Positions 25,581 to 38,200 of a DNA stretch of 64,000 nucleotides are shown here, piece by piece. The stretch comes from CBDCHC01 sp965277055 (GTDB taxonomy: Bacteria; Pseudomonadota; Gammaproteobacteria; PS1; Pseudothioglobaceae). Position 1 is the first letter of the stretch; each line of letters starts with the position of its first letter. The DNA is taken from contig OZ255703.1 of assembly GCA_965277055.1 (NCBI GenBank), positions 496,001 through 560,000 of the forward strand, read 5' to 3'. The notes below the pieces were generated by a model. The model saw only the letters and a program-made list of their open reading frames with translations, made no database searches and had not been told where the DNA came from. A program made the position numbers and the translations under genes.

Positions 25581-28500
25581 ATGCATACTACACCGCACAC
25601 TACTCACACGAGTACTGAGATATTTACCAGTATTAAACTATATGTAATACTTTTATTATCACTATTGTTAGTGAGTTGTGGTGGCGGTGGTGGCGGTGGC
25701 CCTGTTAAAGAGTTTACTGGGAGTACTGAGTCTACTGTCTCTATTAATGTAACTACTAATGTTCCTGTTGCAGAGGCAAGTTGTGCGCTTACTGATCTCG
25801 CAGATAAAAAAACTATTCAGTCCAATAAAACAGATTCAACTGGTCATTCCAAGAATACAGCAACAATAACTGTAGGCGTACTCACTATTGCTTGCTCAGA
25901 TGGTAACTATACTTATGAAGCAACAGGTAGTGTGATAGATGCTCCAACTATGCATGCAGTAGGCTACCACTCGAGTAATGAATTCTCTGCTACGGTATCT
26001 CCATTATCAGAAATTGCCTATCAACGAACTATCGCTCTTGCAGGGATGGGAAATGTTGCCTCTCGTACTGCTACAGAGATAGGTAATGAACACAAGGCAA
26101 TAGCAACTCTGTTTGGTCTTGAGGGTATAGATATTCTTAAGACAATACCAACTCCTTTAGTAGGTGTAAATACCCCAACTGCAGTGAATAATAATGCTCC
26201 AAACAAATTCGCCATACTACTCGCAGGGTTATCACAACTCTTTGCTGGTGACGATAGTACTTCTACTTCTACTGAGCAAGTAGCACAGGGGATTAGAGCA
26301 CTTGGTACTGATTTAGCAGATGGTACCTTTGATGACAAAGAAAAGTTGATTAAAGCTATTGAGGATTTTGATGATGCCAATAAAGACAGCCTTGGCTATA
26401 ATGACACAATTGTCCCAGAGTTAATAGCAGCAATCCGTGGTGCCACTACTACCTTAACCGCAGTAGCTGCTCCAGTTCTCTCTATTGCTACTGGTGTTGA
26501 TACTTCACCAATCCATACAGTAGGTGATACCATTACCCCTATGGTCTTTAGCTCTATTGCTACTAATGGTGGTGCAACAGAGTGTAGTATCAATGCCTTA
26601 CCACCAGGATTACAGCTTAATGGTACTCCTCTACTTTCTACCCCTGCTACCAGTTCAGGCACATGTGAACTTACTGGTACGCTCACTACTGCTTCATCGC
26701 CTACAAAGTACACAATTGCTGTAGGGAACATTAGAGATATTAGCCAAACTCCTATCGAAATTACAGTTAATAAAATTAAACAAACACCACTCACCAACCC
26801 TACCCCAACTACTGCCACCTTTGGCGATGGTCAACTTGAGGTAAGTGCAGAGGGTGGTACAGGTACAGGTACAGTGAGCGCAACCAACTCTAGTAATACT
26901 AATGTGGCAGAGGTATCAGAAGATGGTAAAGTTGTTATTACCGGTGTAGGTATTACCACCATTACTCTGACTAAAGATAGTGGTAACAACTACGAAATAG
27001 CCACCACTACCTATACTCTAACAGTAGCCAAGGCTGAACAATCAAAACTCTTCAACACTGGTGCAACCACTACCACATTTGGCGTTGGTCAACTTACTGT
27101 ACGTGCAACTGGTGGCTCTGGTAATGGGGCAGTGAGTGCAACCAACTCTAGTAATGCCGATGTGGCAACGGTATCAGGTACGCAAATTACCATTACCGGT
27201 GCAGGTACTACCATCATTACTCTGACTAAAGATGGTGGTAACAACTACGAAGTAGCCACCACTGCCTATACTCTGACTGTAAACAAAGCTGGGCAATCAT
27301 CACTAACTAATCCTCGCCCAACCACTGCCACCTCTGGTGTTGCTCCACTAACGGTAAGTGCAGAGGGTGGTTCTACTAATGGGGCAGTGAGTGCAACCAA
27401 CTCCAGTAATACTAATGTGGCAGAGGTGTCAGAAGATGGTAAAGTTGTGATCAAAGGTGCAGGTACTACTACCATTACTGTGATTAAGGCAGGTAATGAT
27501 GATTATCTACCAATTGATACTACCTATATGTTGACAGTATTTCCACCAAATGTTGCTACAATCACTGCACAAGTAGGCGTTAATGACTCTACTATGCAAA
27601 TTACTAATCCTACATCTGATACATACACTGTCTATGTATCTAATGATACAAACTGTAATACTACAAATTATTCAGTATGTACCAATGGACAAATGCAATC
27701 CACTCCAGCATACGACTCTACAGAGTTTAGCGCTACTGCTCTTACACTGGGTGGTAGTCCAACATTTGGTGTATCAGAAAATACTGCGGACAATACTACT
27801 ACTACTTTTGCTATTTCATTGGATAAATTTAGTGACAGATATCAGCACCAAGTCGTTGAGATGAACGGTGATTTATATCTGATTGGTGGGAAGGCTCCAT
27901 CTGGGGGGGCCGCTCATCATATCCTTAATGATGTCTGGAAATCTACTGATAATGGCCAAAATTGGGTAGAGATACTTTCTCATAACGAGAATCCTGAGAA
28001 TAACCAATTCTCTCCAAGAGGTGAGCATCAAGTCGTGGTAAACGGTGATGTTATGTATCTCATTGGTGGGCAGAGTAGTAGTGATGGATTTAAAAACGAT
28101 GTCTGGAAATCTAGTAATGGTAAAGATTGGGAACAGATATTTCCTCGTACTAATACTCCTGATGATAAACAATTCTCTCCAAGAATGAGTCACCAAGTCG
28201 TAGTAAAAGATGGTGCTATGTATCTCATTGGTGGGCATGAGCCTTTGACGGGGTCTGTGGATAATATTCGTACTATAACGACAAACGATGTCTGGAAATC
28301 TACTAATGGGGAAGATTGGCAACTACTTACTCCTACTACTACTATATTCTCTCCAAGAGAAGGGCACCAAGTCGTGGTAAAAGATGATGCTAACGGTGGT
28401 GCTATGTATCTCATTGGTGGACGTAGTGATGATGAAGACAAAAACGATGTCTGGAAATCTGAAGATGGAGTATCTTGGAAAAAAGTATTTCCTCATGATA

Positions 28501-29786
28501 ATACTCCTGATGATAAACAATTCTCTCCAAGATCCGATCACGAAGTCGTGGTCATAGGTGATGATATGTATCTCATTGGTGGGGTTAATCATATTCGGAA
28601 TGGTTTTGGTTTTAGGAATATACGTAAAAACGATGTCTGGAAATCTAGTGATGGAGAGAGTTGGCAACAAGTCACTCCTACTGGTACTATATTTTCTGCA
28701 AGACAATATCACCAAGTCGTGGTAAACGGTGATGCTATGTATCTCATTGGTGGGTATGATAATTTAGGTTTATTCAAAAACGATGTTTGGAAATCTACTA
28801 ATGGGGAAGATTGGCAACTCGTTACTAATGGTGCTACTAACTTCATCCCAAGAGACCATCACCAAGTCGTTGAAATGAAGGGTGATCTCTATCTCATTGG
28901 TGGCGATGATGATAAAAACAAAAACGATGTCTGGAAATCTACTGATACAGGGAAATCTTGGACACAAGTACTTGCTCATACTGATACCCCTGATAATACT
29001 CAATTTACTCCAAGAGAAGGTCACCAAGTCGTGGTAAAAGATGATGCTATGTATCTCATTGGTGGGTATGATAGTTTACTTTTATACAAAAACGATGTCT
29101 GGAAATCTACTAATGGAGAGAGTTGGCAACAAATCACTCCTACTGGTACTATATTTTCTCCAAGATCGGGTCACCAAGTTGTAGTCATAGGTGAGGATAT
29201 GTATCTCATTGGTGGGTTTGATAATTCTTTGTCACGCAAAAACGATGTCTGGAAATCTAGTAATAATGGGGAATCTTGGGCATCAGTAACTGAAAATGCT
29301 GACTTTACTGCAAGATCGGGTCACCAAGTTGTAGTAAAAGGTGAGGATATGTATCTCATTGGTGGGTTTGATAATTTATCTTTATACAAAAAAGATGTTT
29401 GGCAATCTAGTAATAATGGGGAATCTTGGGCATCAGTAACTGAAAATGCTGACTTTACTCCAAGAGAAAATCACCAAGTCGTGGTCATAGGTGATGATAT
29501 GTATCTCATAGGTGGTGTTGATGCCTCTAACAGATTTAACGATGTCTGGAGATCTACTGATGGAAAATCTTGGACGCCAGTATCCATTCATGATGCGAAT
29601 AGTAATACGAAATTTGCTCCAAGAGAGAGCCACCGAGTTGTGGTAGTAGCTGATGGTGATGATAACACTAACAGTATGCTGGTGATTGGTGGGTCTGATG
29701 ACTCTACTAAATTTAATGATGTCTGGAGTTCTACTGATGGCAGTAATTGGTTCTTACATGTACGAGTTACGGTTCCTCTAAATTAA
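25581..29786 (+). CDS. Kelch lipoprotein 1: N-terminal domain, Ig-like repeats and 12-blade Kelch block
   Basis: 1401 residues. Lipoprotein signal with lipobox LLVSC (Cys at 33) followed by seven Gly; Gly at +2 predicts outer-membrane sorting. Next comes a shared N-terminal domain (about 45-285; IGNEHKAIATLFGLEG), a putative Ig domain (ALPPGLQLNG, about 345), three Ig-like repeats beginning ATFG.. or ATSG.. (about 410-650), and a two-Cys cap domain (VGVNDSTMQITNPTS). From about residue 748 there are twelve blades of the form HQVV....MYLIGG...NDVWKS..G..W. Blade 7 (nt about 28855) repeats the opening signature VVEMKGDLYLIGG. Ligand and function unknown; surface binding is an inference. Confidence 0.88.
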   Translation: MHTTPHTTHTSTEIFTSIKLYVILLLSLLLVSCGGGGGGGPVKEFTGSTESTVSINVTTNVPVAEASCALTDLADKKTIQSNKTDSTGHSKNTATITVGVLTIACSDGNYTYEATGSVIDAPTMHAVGYHSSNEFSATVSPLSEIAYQRTIALAGMGNVASRTATEIGNEHKAIATLFGLEGIDILKTIPTPLVGVNTPTAVNNNAPNKFAILLAGLSQLFAGDDSTSTSTEQVAQGIRALGTDLADGTFDDKEKLIKAIEDFDDANKDSLGYNDTIVPELIAAIRGATTTLTAVAAPVLSIATGVDTSPIHTVGDTITPMVFSSIATNGGATECSINALPPGLQLNGTPLLSTPATSSGTCELTGTLTTASSPTKYTIAVGNIRDISQTPIEITVNKIKQTPLTNPTPTTATFGDGQLEVSAEGGTGTGTVSATNSSNTNVAEVSEDGKVVITGVGITTITLTKDSGNNYEIATTTYTLTVAKAEQSKLFNTGATTTTFGVGQLTVRATGGSGNGAVSATNSSNADVATVSGTQITITGAGTTIITLTKDGGNNYEVATTAYTLTVNKAGQSSLTNPRPTTATSGVAPLTVSAEGGSTNGAVSATNSSNTNVAEVSEDGKVVIKGAGTTTITVIKAGNDDYLPIDTTYMLTVFPPNVATITAQVGVNDSTMQITNPTSDTYTVYVSNDTNCNTTNYSVCTNGQMQSTPAYDSTEFSATALTLGGSPTFGVSENTADNTTTTFAISLDKFSDRYQHQVVEMNGDLYLIGGKAPSGGAAHHILNDVWKSTDNGQNWVEILSHNENPENNQFSPRGEHQVVVNGDVMYLIGGQSSSDGFKNDVWKSSNGKDWEQIFPRTNTPDDKQFSPRMSHQVVVKDGAMYLIGGHEPLTGSVDNIRTITTNDVWKSTNGEDWQLLTPTTTIFSPREGHQVVVKDDANGGAMYLIGGRSDDEDKNDVWKSEDGVSWKKVFPHDNTPDDKQFSPRSDHEVVVIGDDMYLIGGVNHIRNGFGFRNIRKNDVWKSSDGESWQQVTPTGTIFSARQYHQVVVNGDAMYLIGGYDNLGLFKNDVWKSTNGEDWQLVTNGATNFIPRDHHQVVEMKGDLYLIGGDDDKNKNDVWKSTDTGKSWTQVLAHTDTPDNTQFTPREGHQVVVKDDAMYLIGGYDSLLLYKNDVWKSTNGESWQQITPTGTIFSPRSGHQVVVIGEDMYLIGGFDNSLSRKNDVWKSSNNGESWASVTENADFTARSGHQVVVKGEDMYLIGGFDNLSLYKKDVWQSSNNGESWASVTENADFTPRENHQVVVIGDDMYLIGGVDASNRFNDVWRSTDGKSWTPVSIHDANSNTKFAPRESHRVVVVADGDDNTNSMLVIGGSDDSTKFNDVWSSTDGSNWFLHVRVTVPLN

Positions 29787-29852
29787 CTCACTGATTTACT
29801 TGGGTTGATGTATAATCTGAGTTTATCTATTAATTTTTTAAGAGGATACGAT
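29787..29852 (+). repeat. Conserved Kelch intergenic spacer, copy 1
   Basis: 66 bases beginning CTCACT.ATTTACT, containing TATAAT at 29811-29816 and ending AAGAGGATACGAT before the ATG. Nearly the same sequence precedes genes 3 and 4. Serves as promoter and ribosome binding site. Confidence 0.7.
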
Positions 29853-32141
29853 ATGTATACTACACTATGTACTACTCACAATTGTACTGGGATACTGACC
29901 AGTGTCAAATTATGTGTAATACTTCTATTATCACTATTATTAATGAGTTGTGGCGGTGGCGGTGGCGGTGGTCAAGCACCAATAACTAATGTTGCCACAG
30001 TAACTGCGCAAATAGGAGTTGATAATTCTACCGTACAAGTTACTAATCCTACATCTGGTTCATACACTGTCTATTTATCTCAAGATACAGATTGTGATAC
30101 TACTGACATCCCCGGAGCAACATGTGGTGACATAGAAATCATTCCGGCAAATGACTCTACAGAGTTTACTGCTACTGCTTTGACATTCAGCACTCCAGCA
30201 TTTGGCATATTAAAAAGTGCTACGGGTAATACTATTAATTTTACTATTTCATTAGATACATTTAGTAAAAGAGAGAATCATCAAGTCGTTGAAATAAAAG
30301 GTGATTTATATCTCATTGGTGGGACTGATGGCTCACCCAGAAATGATGTCTGGAAATCTACTGATGGACACAATTGGGTAGAGATACGTTCTCATAAAGA
30401 GAATCCTGAGAATAACCAATTCTCTCCAAGAGAGAATCATCAAGTTGTCGCAATAGATGACACTATGTTTGTTATTGGTGGAAATGATGGCTCTCAGATA
30501 TTTGACGATGTCTGGAAATCTCGTAATGGTAAAGATTGGGAACCGGTTAATACTAACTCTAGCCCTACATTTAGTGCAAGATATGATCATCAAGTCGTAG
30601 TAAAAGATGATGCTATATATCTGATTGGTGGGAATGATGGCTCTCAGAGATTGAACGATGTCTGGGAATCTCAAGATGATGGAGTATCTTGGAAAAACAT
30701 CCTTAGGCAAAATGATACTGCTGATAATACTAATGATTTCACTGCAAGAAGTGATCACCAAGTCGTAGTAAAAGATGGTGCTATGTATCTGATTGGTGGG
30801 TATGATGGTGTATACAGAAACGATGTCTGGAAATCTGAAAATGGAGTATCTTGGACAAAAGTAGAAACTACTGATATATTTACTCAAAGAGAAGCTCACC
30901 AGGTTGTAGTACTAGGTAATACTATGTATCTGATTGGTGGGCATAATAGTGATGGATTTAAAAACGATGTCTGGAAATCTACTAATGGAGATAGTTGGCA
31001 ATCAGTCACTCCTACTGGTACTATATTTACTCCAAGAGAAAATCACCAAGTCGTGGTAAAAGGTGAGGATGTGTATCTGATTGGTGGTCGTGTTACTGCT
31101 ACATCTGGATTCGAAAACGATGTCTGGAAATCTACTAATGGCGAAACTTGGACAGCGCTAAAATCAAATCTACAGAGTGCTGACTTTACTCAAAGAGAAT
31201 ATCACCAAGTCGTTGAAATGAACGGTGAGCTCTATCTCATTGGTGGGGATGAGGGTGATACTACATACAAAAACGATATCTGGAAATCTAGTGATATAGG
31301 CAAAACTTGGACACAAGTACTTGCTCATACTAATACCCCTAATAATACTCAATTTACTCCAAGACATAGTCATCAAGTCGTGGTAAACGGTGATGCTATG
31401 TATGTGATTGGTGGCACTGATTACTCTGGGAAACTTAACGATGTCTGGAAATCTGATGATAAAGGCGTAACTTGGAAACAATTACCTAATGACAATCCAT
31501 TCCCTGCAAGAGATGCTCACCAAGTTGTAGTAATAGATGGTACCTTCTATGTCATTGGTGGGTGGACTAGTAGTTCAGGAAGAAGCAACGATATCTGGAA
31601 ATCTACTGATGGAATATCTTGGAGAGAGGTTGATACTGACTCTAACTCTATATTTAGTGGAAGATATGGGCATCAAGTCGTAGTCATAGATGGTGATATG
31701 TATCTCATTGGTGGGTATGATAGTTCAAACGAAGACGATGTCTGGATATCTGAGGATCAAGGCAAAACTTGGGCATCAGTCACTGCTAGCCCTACTAGTG
31801 CTATATTCCCTCCAAGAAGAAATCACCAAGTCGTGGTCATAGGTCATATTATGTATCTCATTGGCGGAGAGGATGGCTCTAGGAGATTTAACGATGTCTG
31901 GAAATCTACTAATAAAGGGGTAAGTTGGGAAAATATATCTATTGATGATGCGAATAGTAACACGAAATTTGCTCCAAGACAGGGCCACCAAGTTGTGGTA
32001 GTAGGTGATGGTGATGATAACACTAACACCATACTGGTGATTGGTGGTGGGTCTGATGGTGATCTATTTAACGATGTCTGGAGCTCTATTGATGGCAAGA
32101 ATTGGTTCTTACATGTACAGGTTACAATTCCTCTAGAATAA
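29853..32141 (+). CDS. Kelch lipoprotein 2: short form, 12-blade Kelch block
   Basis: I start at the ATG at 29853, preceded by AGAGGA and matching the other paralogs; an upstream frame from 29805 lies within the promoter spacer. 762 residues: signal with lipobox LLMSC and seven Gly, then the two-Cys cap domain (VGVDNSTVQ region, about 40-125), then twelve blades from about residue 135 to the end. Blade 7 (about nt 31189) again carries VVEMNGELYLIGG. It lacks the N-terminal and Ig-like domains of genes 1, 3 and 4. Blade 9 has the GGWT..SGRSNDIW variant shared with gene 3. Confidence 0.88.
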   Translation: MYTTLCTTHNCTGILTSVKLCVILLLSLLLMSCGGGGGGGQAPITNVATVTAQIGVDNSTVQVTNPTSGSYTVYLSQDTDCDTTDIPGATCGDIEIIPANDSTEFTATALTFSTPAFGILKSATGNTINFTISLDTFSKRENHQVVEIKGDLYLIGGTDGSPRNDVWKSTDGHNWVEIRSHKENPENNQFSPRENHQVVAIDDTMFVIGGNDGSQIFDDVWKSRNGKDWEPVNTNSSPTFSARYDHQVVVKDDAIYLIGGNDGSQRLNDVWESQDDGVSWKNILRQNDTADNTNDFTARSDHQVVVKDGAMYLIGGYDGVYRNDVWKSENGVSWTKVETTDIFTQREAHQVVVLGNTMYLIGGHNSDGFKNDVWKSTNGDSWQSVTPTGTIFTPRENHQVVVKGEDVYLIGGRVTATSGFENDVWKSTNGETWTALKSNLQSADFTQREYHQVVEMNGELYLIGGDEGDTTYKNDIWKSSDIGKTWTQVLAHTNTPNNTQFTPRHSHQVVVNGDAMYVIGGTDYSGKLNDVWKSDDKGVTWKQLPNDNPFPARDAHQVVVIDGTFYVIGGWTSSSGRSNDIWKSTDGISWREVDTDSNSIFSGRYGHQVVVIDGDMYLIGGYDSSNEDDVWISEDQGKTWASVTASPTSAIFPPRRNHQVVVIGHIMYLIGGEDGSRRFNDVWKSTNKGVSWENISIDDANSNTKFAPRQGHQVVVVGDGDDNTNTILVIGGGSDGDLFNDVWSSIDGKNWFLHVQVTIPLE

Positions 32142-32209
32142 CTCACTAATTTACTGAGATTGATGTATAATCTGAATTTATTTATTAATTTTTTTTAAGA
32201 GAATACGAT
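32142..32209 (+). repeat. Conserved Kelch intergenic spacer, copy 2
   Basis: 68 bases; TATAAT at 32166-32171; ends AAGAGAATACGAT before the ATG at 32210. Aligns with 29787-29852 and 45725-45791. Confidence 0.7.
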
Positions 32210-35200
32210 ATGTATACTACACCGCGCACTACTCACACAAGTACTGAGATACTTACCAGTATTAAACTATATGTAATACTTTTATTATCGCTATTGTTAG
32301 TGAGTTGTGGTGGCGGTGGTGGCGGTGCCCCTGGTCAAAAAGCTATTGGAAGTACTGAGTCTACTATCTCTCTTAATGTAACCAAGGGTCCGGTTGCAGG
32401 TGCAAGTTGCATCCTTACTGATTCTGCAGGGAACAACACTACTCAGTCCAATAAAACAGATCCAACTGGTCATTCCGAAAATACAGCAAAAATAGCTGCA
32501 GGTGCACTCACTATTGCTTGCTCAGATGGTAGCTATACTGATGAAGCAACAGGTAGTGTGATAGATGCTCCAACTATGCATGCACTAGGCTACCACCCGG
32601 GTAATAACTTCTCTGCTACGGTATCTCCATTATCAGAAATTGTCTATCAACGAACTATCGCTCTTACAAAGAATGTTGCCTCTCTTACTGCTACAGAGAT
32701 AGGTAATGAACACCAGAAAATAGCAACTTTGTTTGGTCTTGAGGGTATAGATATTCTTAACACAGTACCAACTCCTCTAGTAGGTACAGGTGCTGAACCT
32801 GCAGCGAATGATGGTGCAGGTAAATTCGCCATAGTACTCGCAGGGTTATCACAACTCTTTTTTGAGAACTATGGTACTGCTACTGAGGAAGTAGCACAAG
32901 GGATTAGAGCACTTGCTATTGATTTAGCAGATGGTACCTTTGATGCCAAAGACGATCTGAGAACAGCTATTGAGGCTTTTGATGAGGCTAATAAAAACAG
33001 CCTTGGCTATAATGACAAAATTGTCCCAGAGTTAATAGCAGCAATTGGTAGTGCCACTACTACTACCTTAACCGCAGTAGTTGCTCCAGTTCTCTCTATT
33101 ACTACTGATATTGATACTTCACCAGTCTATACAGTAGGTGCTACCATTACCCCTCTGGTCTTTAACTCTACTGCTACTAATGGTGGTGCAACAGAGTGTA
33201 GTATCAGTGCTTTACCACCAGGATTACAGCTTAATGGTACTACTAAGCTTTCTGCCCCTGCTACGAGTTCAGGTACATGTGAACTTACTGGTACTCCAAC
33301 TACTGCTTCATCATCTACAGAATACACCCTTACTGTAGGGAACATTAGAGCTACTGATTCAGCAACTATTGAAATTATAGTGAATAAAGGCACACAAGCA
33401 CCACTCACCAACCCAAGCCCAACCACTGCTACCTTTGGTGATGACCCACTTACTGTAAGTGTAGAGGGTGGTTCTGGTGATGGTAAAACAATTACTGCAA
33501 CCAGCTCTAGTAATACCGATGTGGCAACGGTATCAGGTAGGCAAATTACCATTACCGGTGCAGGTAATACCACCATTACTCTAACCAAAGCAGGTGATGA
33601 TAATTATCTACCAGTTACTACTACCTACACTCTCACTGTAGATAGAGCACCACTTACTCTAACATTTAATAATAATCAAATTATTCAACATTCTAACACA
33701 GCTGGTAATTTAAATGTATCATCTCTTGCTCTCACAGGTAATACTGGGAATGGTTTAGTATCGTATTCATTAACTAATAATACTAACAACATTGGTGCTA
33801 TTACTCAAGCAGGGGTATTTACTCCACAAGGTACTAATATTGGTACTGCTACGCTAGTAGTAAGTGTGGCAGAGACTACAAATTATCTTGCAGGTAGTAC
33901 TTCAGTTATTTTAGATGTCATTGATAAAATTAAACAATCTAGTTCGAGCCTGACCTTTACCACTGATCCATTAACTGTAGTATATAGCCCTGATGGAACT
34001 ATTACTGATAGAACTGCGACGCCAAATGTTGGCGGCGTTGGTGAATTAACCTACTCTTCATCTAATCAAAATGTTGCTACAGTAAATCAAACCACTGGTG
34101 AAGTAACTATTGTATCAGCAGGTAAAACAATTATTACAGCCACGCTTAGTGGTGATGATACCTATGCTCCTCTGCCTAAACAATACGAACTCACAGTAAC
34201 CAAGGCTGAGCAAGCACTGCTGAGTGACCCTACCCCAACCACTGCAACATTTGGTGATGGTCAACTTGAGGTAAGTGCAGGGGGTGGTTCTATTGATGGT
34301 GGAACAATTACTGCAACCAGCTCTAGTAATACCGATGTGGCAACAGTATCAAACGGTAAAATTGTTATTACCGGTGCAGGTACTACCACCATTACTATTA
34401 CCAAAGAAGGTAATAATAATTATCGACCAATTGATGCTACCTACACTTTCACTGTAGATAAAGCACCACGTAATCTGAGATTTAATAATGATCAAATTAT
34501 TCAACATGCTAAAAAAGCTGGTGATTTAGATGTATCAATCTTTTTGTTAACAGGTAATACTGGTACTGCTACAGTATCGTATTCATTAGAGAATAATACT
34601 AACAATATTGGTACTATTACCGAAGAAGGAATATTTACTCCACAAGGTACTAATACTGGTACTGCTACGCTAGTAGTAAGTGTAGCAGAGGCTACAAATT
34701 ATCTTGCAGGTAGTACTTCAGTTATTTTAGAAGTCATTGATAAAATTGCACAATCTGGTTCGAGCCTAACCTTTACCACTGATTCATTAACTGTAGCATA
34801 TAGCCTTAATGGGACTATTACTACTAGAACTGCTACATCAAATGATGGCATTGGTGCATTAACCTACTCTTCATCTAGTCAAGATGTTGCTACAGTAAAC
34901 TCAACCACTGGGGTAGTAACTATTGTATCAGTAGGCACTACAACTATTACAGCCATGCTTAGTGGTGATGATATCTATGCTCCTCTGTCTAAACAATACG
35001 AACTCACAGTAACTCAGGGTGAGCAAGCACCACTTAATAATACTGGTACAACCACTGCAACATTTGGTGATGACCCGCTAACAGTAAGTGCAGAGGGTGG
35101 TTCTATTGATGGTGGAACAATTACTGCAACCAGCTCTAGTAATGAGAGTGTTGCCACAGTATCAGATACGCAAATTACCATTACCGGTGCAGGTACTACG

Positions 35201-38200
35201 ACCATTACTATTACCAAAGCAGGTGATGATAATTATCTACCAATTGATACTACCTACACTCTCACTGTAAGTAAAGCACCACGTAATCTGAGATTTAATA
35301 ATGATCAAATTATTCAGCATTTTAAAGAAATTGATAATTTAGATGTATCAACCTTTTTGCTAACAGGTAATACTGATACTGCTACAGTATCGTATTCATT
35401 AACTAATAATACTAACAACATTGGTACTATTACCGAAGAAGGAATATTTACTCCACAAGGTACTAATATTGGTACTGCTACGCTAGTAGTAAGTATAGCA
35501 GAGACTACAAATTATTTTTCAGGTAGTACTTCAGTTGTATTAGAAGTCACTGATAAAATGACACAATCTAGTGCAAGCCTGACCTTTACCACTGATCCAT
35601 TAACTGTAGCATATAGCCTTAATGGGACTATTACTACTAGAACTGCTACATCAGATGGCATTGGTACATTAACCTACTCTTCATCTAGTCAAGATGTTGC
35701 TACAGTAAACTCAACCACTGGGGTAGTAACTATTGCATCAGTAGGTAAGACAATTATTACAGCCACGCTTGATGGTGGTGATACCTATGCCCCTCTGCCT
35801 AAACAATACGAACTCACAGTAATTCAGGGTACACAAGCACCACTGAGTAACCCGAGCCCAACCACTGCAACATTTGGTGTTGCACCACTAACAGTAAATG
35901 CAGAGGGTGGTTCTATTGATGGTGGAACAATTACTGCAACCAGTTCTAGTAATACCGATGTGGCAACAGTATCAAACGGTAAAATTGATATCAAAGGTGT
36001 AGGTACTACCATCATTACTCTAACTAAAGCAGGTAATGATAATTATCTACCAATTGATACTACCTATACGTTTACAGTAATTCCTAGTATAGCCAAAGTC
36101 ACTGCACAAGTAGGAGTTCGTAGCTCTACTATGCAGATTACTAATCCTACATCTAGTACATACACTGTCTATTTATCTCAGAATACATACTGTGATCCTG
36201 AAAAATCTAAAGAAACATGTGATGACACACAAACCATTCCAGCAAATGACTCTATAGAGTTTACTGCTAATGCTCTTGCACTCCATGGTAGTCCAACATT
36301 TGGTATATTACAAAATACCTTAGATCAGTATGGTGAGTTTTCTATTGAATTAGATAAATTTAGTAAAAGAAGTGGTCACCAAATCGTTGAAGTGAACGGT
36401 GATTTATATCTCATTGGTGGGGATGATGGTTCTAATAAATTGAATGATGTCTGGAAATCTACTGATAATGGCCAACGTTGGGCAGAAATACTTCCTCATA
36501 ATGCTAATGTTACTAATGGTAAGCAATTCTCTCCAAGATCAGATCATCAAGTCGTAGTAAAAGATGGTGCTATGTATCTCATTGGTGGAAATGATAATGA
36601 TGATTCAAACAAAAACGATGTCTGGAAATCTACTAATAATGGCAAAACTTGGGTAGAAGTACTTCCTCATAAGGCTGATGCTACTCCTGAGGATAACCAA
36701 TTCTCTCCAAGAACGGCTCATCAAGTTGTAGTAAAAGGTGACTACATGTATCTCATTGCTGGGTATGATGGCTCTAATTCTAAGAGATTCAATGATCTCT
36801 GGAAATCTAGTAATGGGATAACATGGGTACAAGTAGACACTAATAATACACTTGAGGCATTATACGATCACCAAGTCGTGGTAAAAGGTGATTCCCTGTA
36901 TGTGATTGGTGGGCGTACTTACGAAAACAAAAATACTGTTTGGCAATTTATTGATGATGAACAAATTTGGACACAAATATCTAGACAGAATGTTGTTGAT
37001 ACTAAGGCTAAATTCACTCCAAGGATTGACCACCAAGTCGTGGTACTAGGTAATAACATGTATGTGATTGGTGGAAATGATGGTTCACGCAAAAACGATG
37101 TCTGGAAATCTAGTGATGGGAAAGATTGGGAACGAGTAGAAACTACTAATCATATATTTACTCAAAGAGATAATCACCAAGTTGTAGTAATAGGTGACAC
37201 TATGTATCTCATTGGTGGGGTGGTTAATAACTCAGGAGGAAGTAACGATGTCTGGAAATCTACTAATGGGGAAGATTGGCAACTAGTTACTAATGTTGGT
37301 GCTGAATTTGCCCCAAGAGAATATCACCAAGTCGTTGAAATGAACGGTGAACTCTATCTCATTGGTGGGGATGATGATTTAAATAAAAACGATATCTGGA
37401 AATCTAGTGATACAGGCAAAACTTGGACACAAGTAGAAACTTCTGGTGATATATTTAGTCCAAGACGTAAGCATCAAGTCGTGGTAAAAGATAATACCCT
37501 GTATGTGATTGGTGGGCATGATGGTTTACACAAAAACGATGTCTGGAAATCTGATGATCAAGGCGTAACTTGGAACAAATCAAATATACTCGCTCCATTT
37601 GCCCCAAGAGATTCTCACCAAGTTGTAGTAATAGGTAACACCATGTATCTCATTGGTGGGTGGATTAATACTACGGATAAATCAGGAAGAAGTAACGATA
37701 TCTGGCAATCTAGTAATGGGGAGAATTGGGAATCGGTTAATACTAACCCTGCATTTAGTGCAAGATATGGTCATCAAGTCGTTACCATAAATGATGTAAT
37801 GTATCTCATTGGTGGAAATGATGGTACAAACAAAAACGATGTCTGGAAATCTGAGAATCAAGGCGTAACGTGGGCACCAGTCACTCCTAATCCTACTAGT
37901 GCTATATTTGCTCCAAGAAGAAATCACCAAGTCGTGGTCATGAGTAGTACTATGTATGTCATTGGTGGGTATGATGACTCTGGGAGATTTGACGATGTCT
38001 GGGAATCTACTGATCAAGGCGTAACGTGGACAAAAATATCTGATGATGCGAATAGTAACACTATATTTACTCCAAGACAAGGCCACCAAGTTGTGGTAGT
38101 AGGTGATGGTGATAATGCCACCATGCTGGTGATTGGTGGGTCTGATGCTGATAGCTCATACAGAAACGATGTCTGGAGTTCTGCTGATGGCAAGAATTGG

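Noticed and set aside
25674..25710. Poly-G-like tract as a phase-variation switch
   Set aside because: The tract is built of GGT/GGC triplets, not a mononucleotide run, so slippage by a unit keeps the frame.
29805..29852. Upstream start adding 16 residues to Kelch lipoprotein 2
   Set aside because: This stretch is the conserved promoter spacer and contains the TATAAT box; the ATG at 29853 has the ribosome binding site and the family N-terminus.
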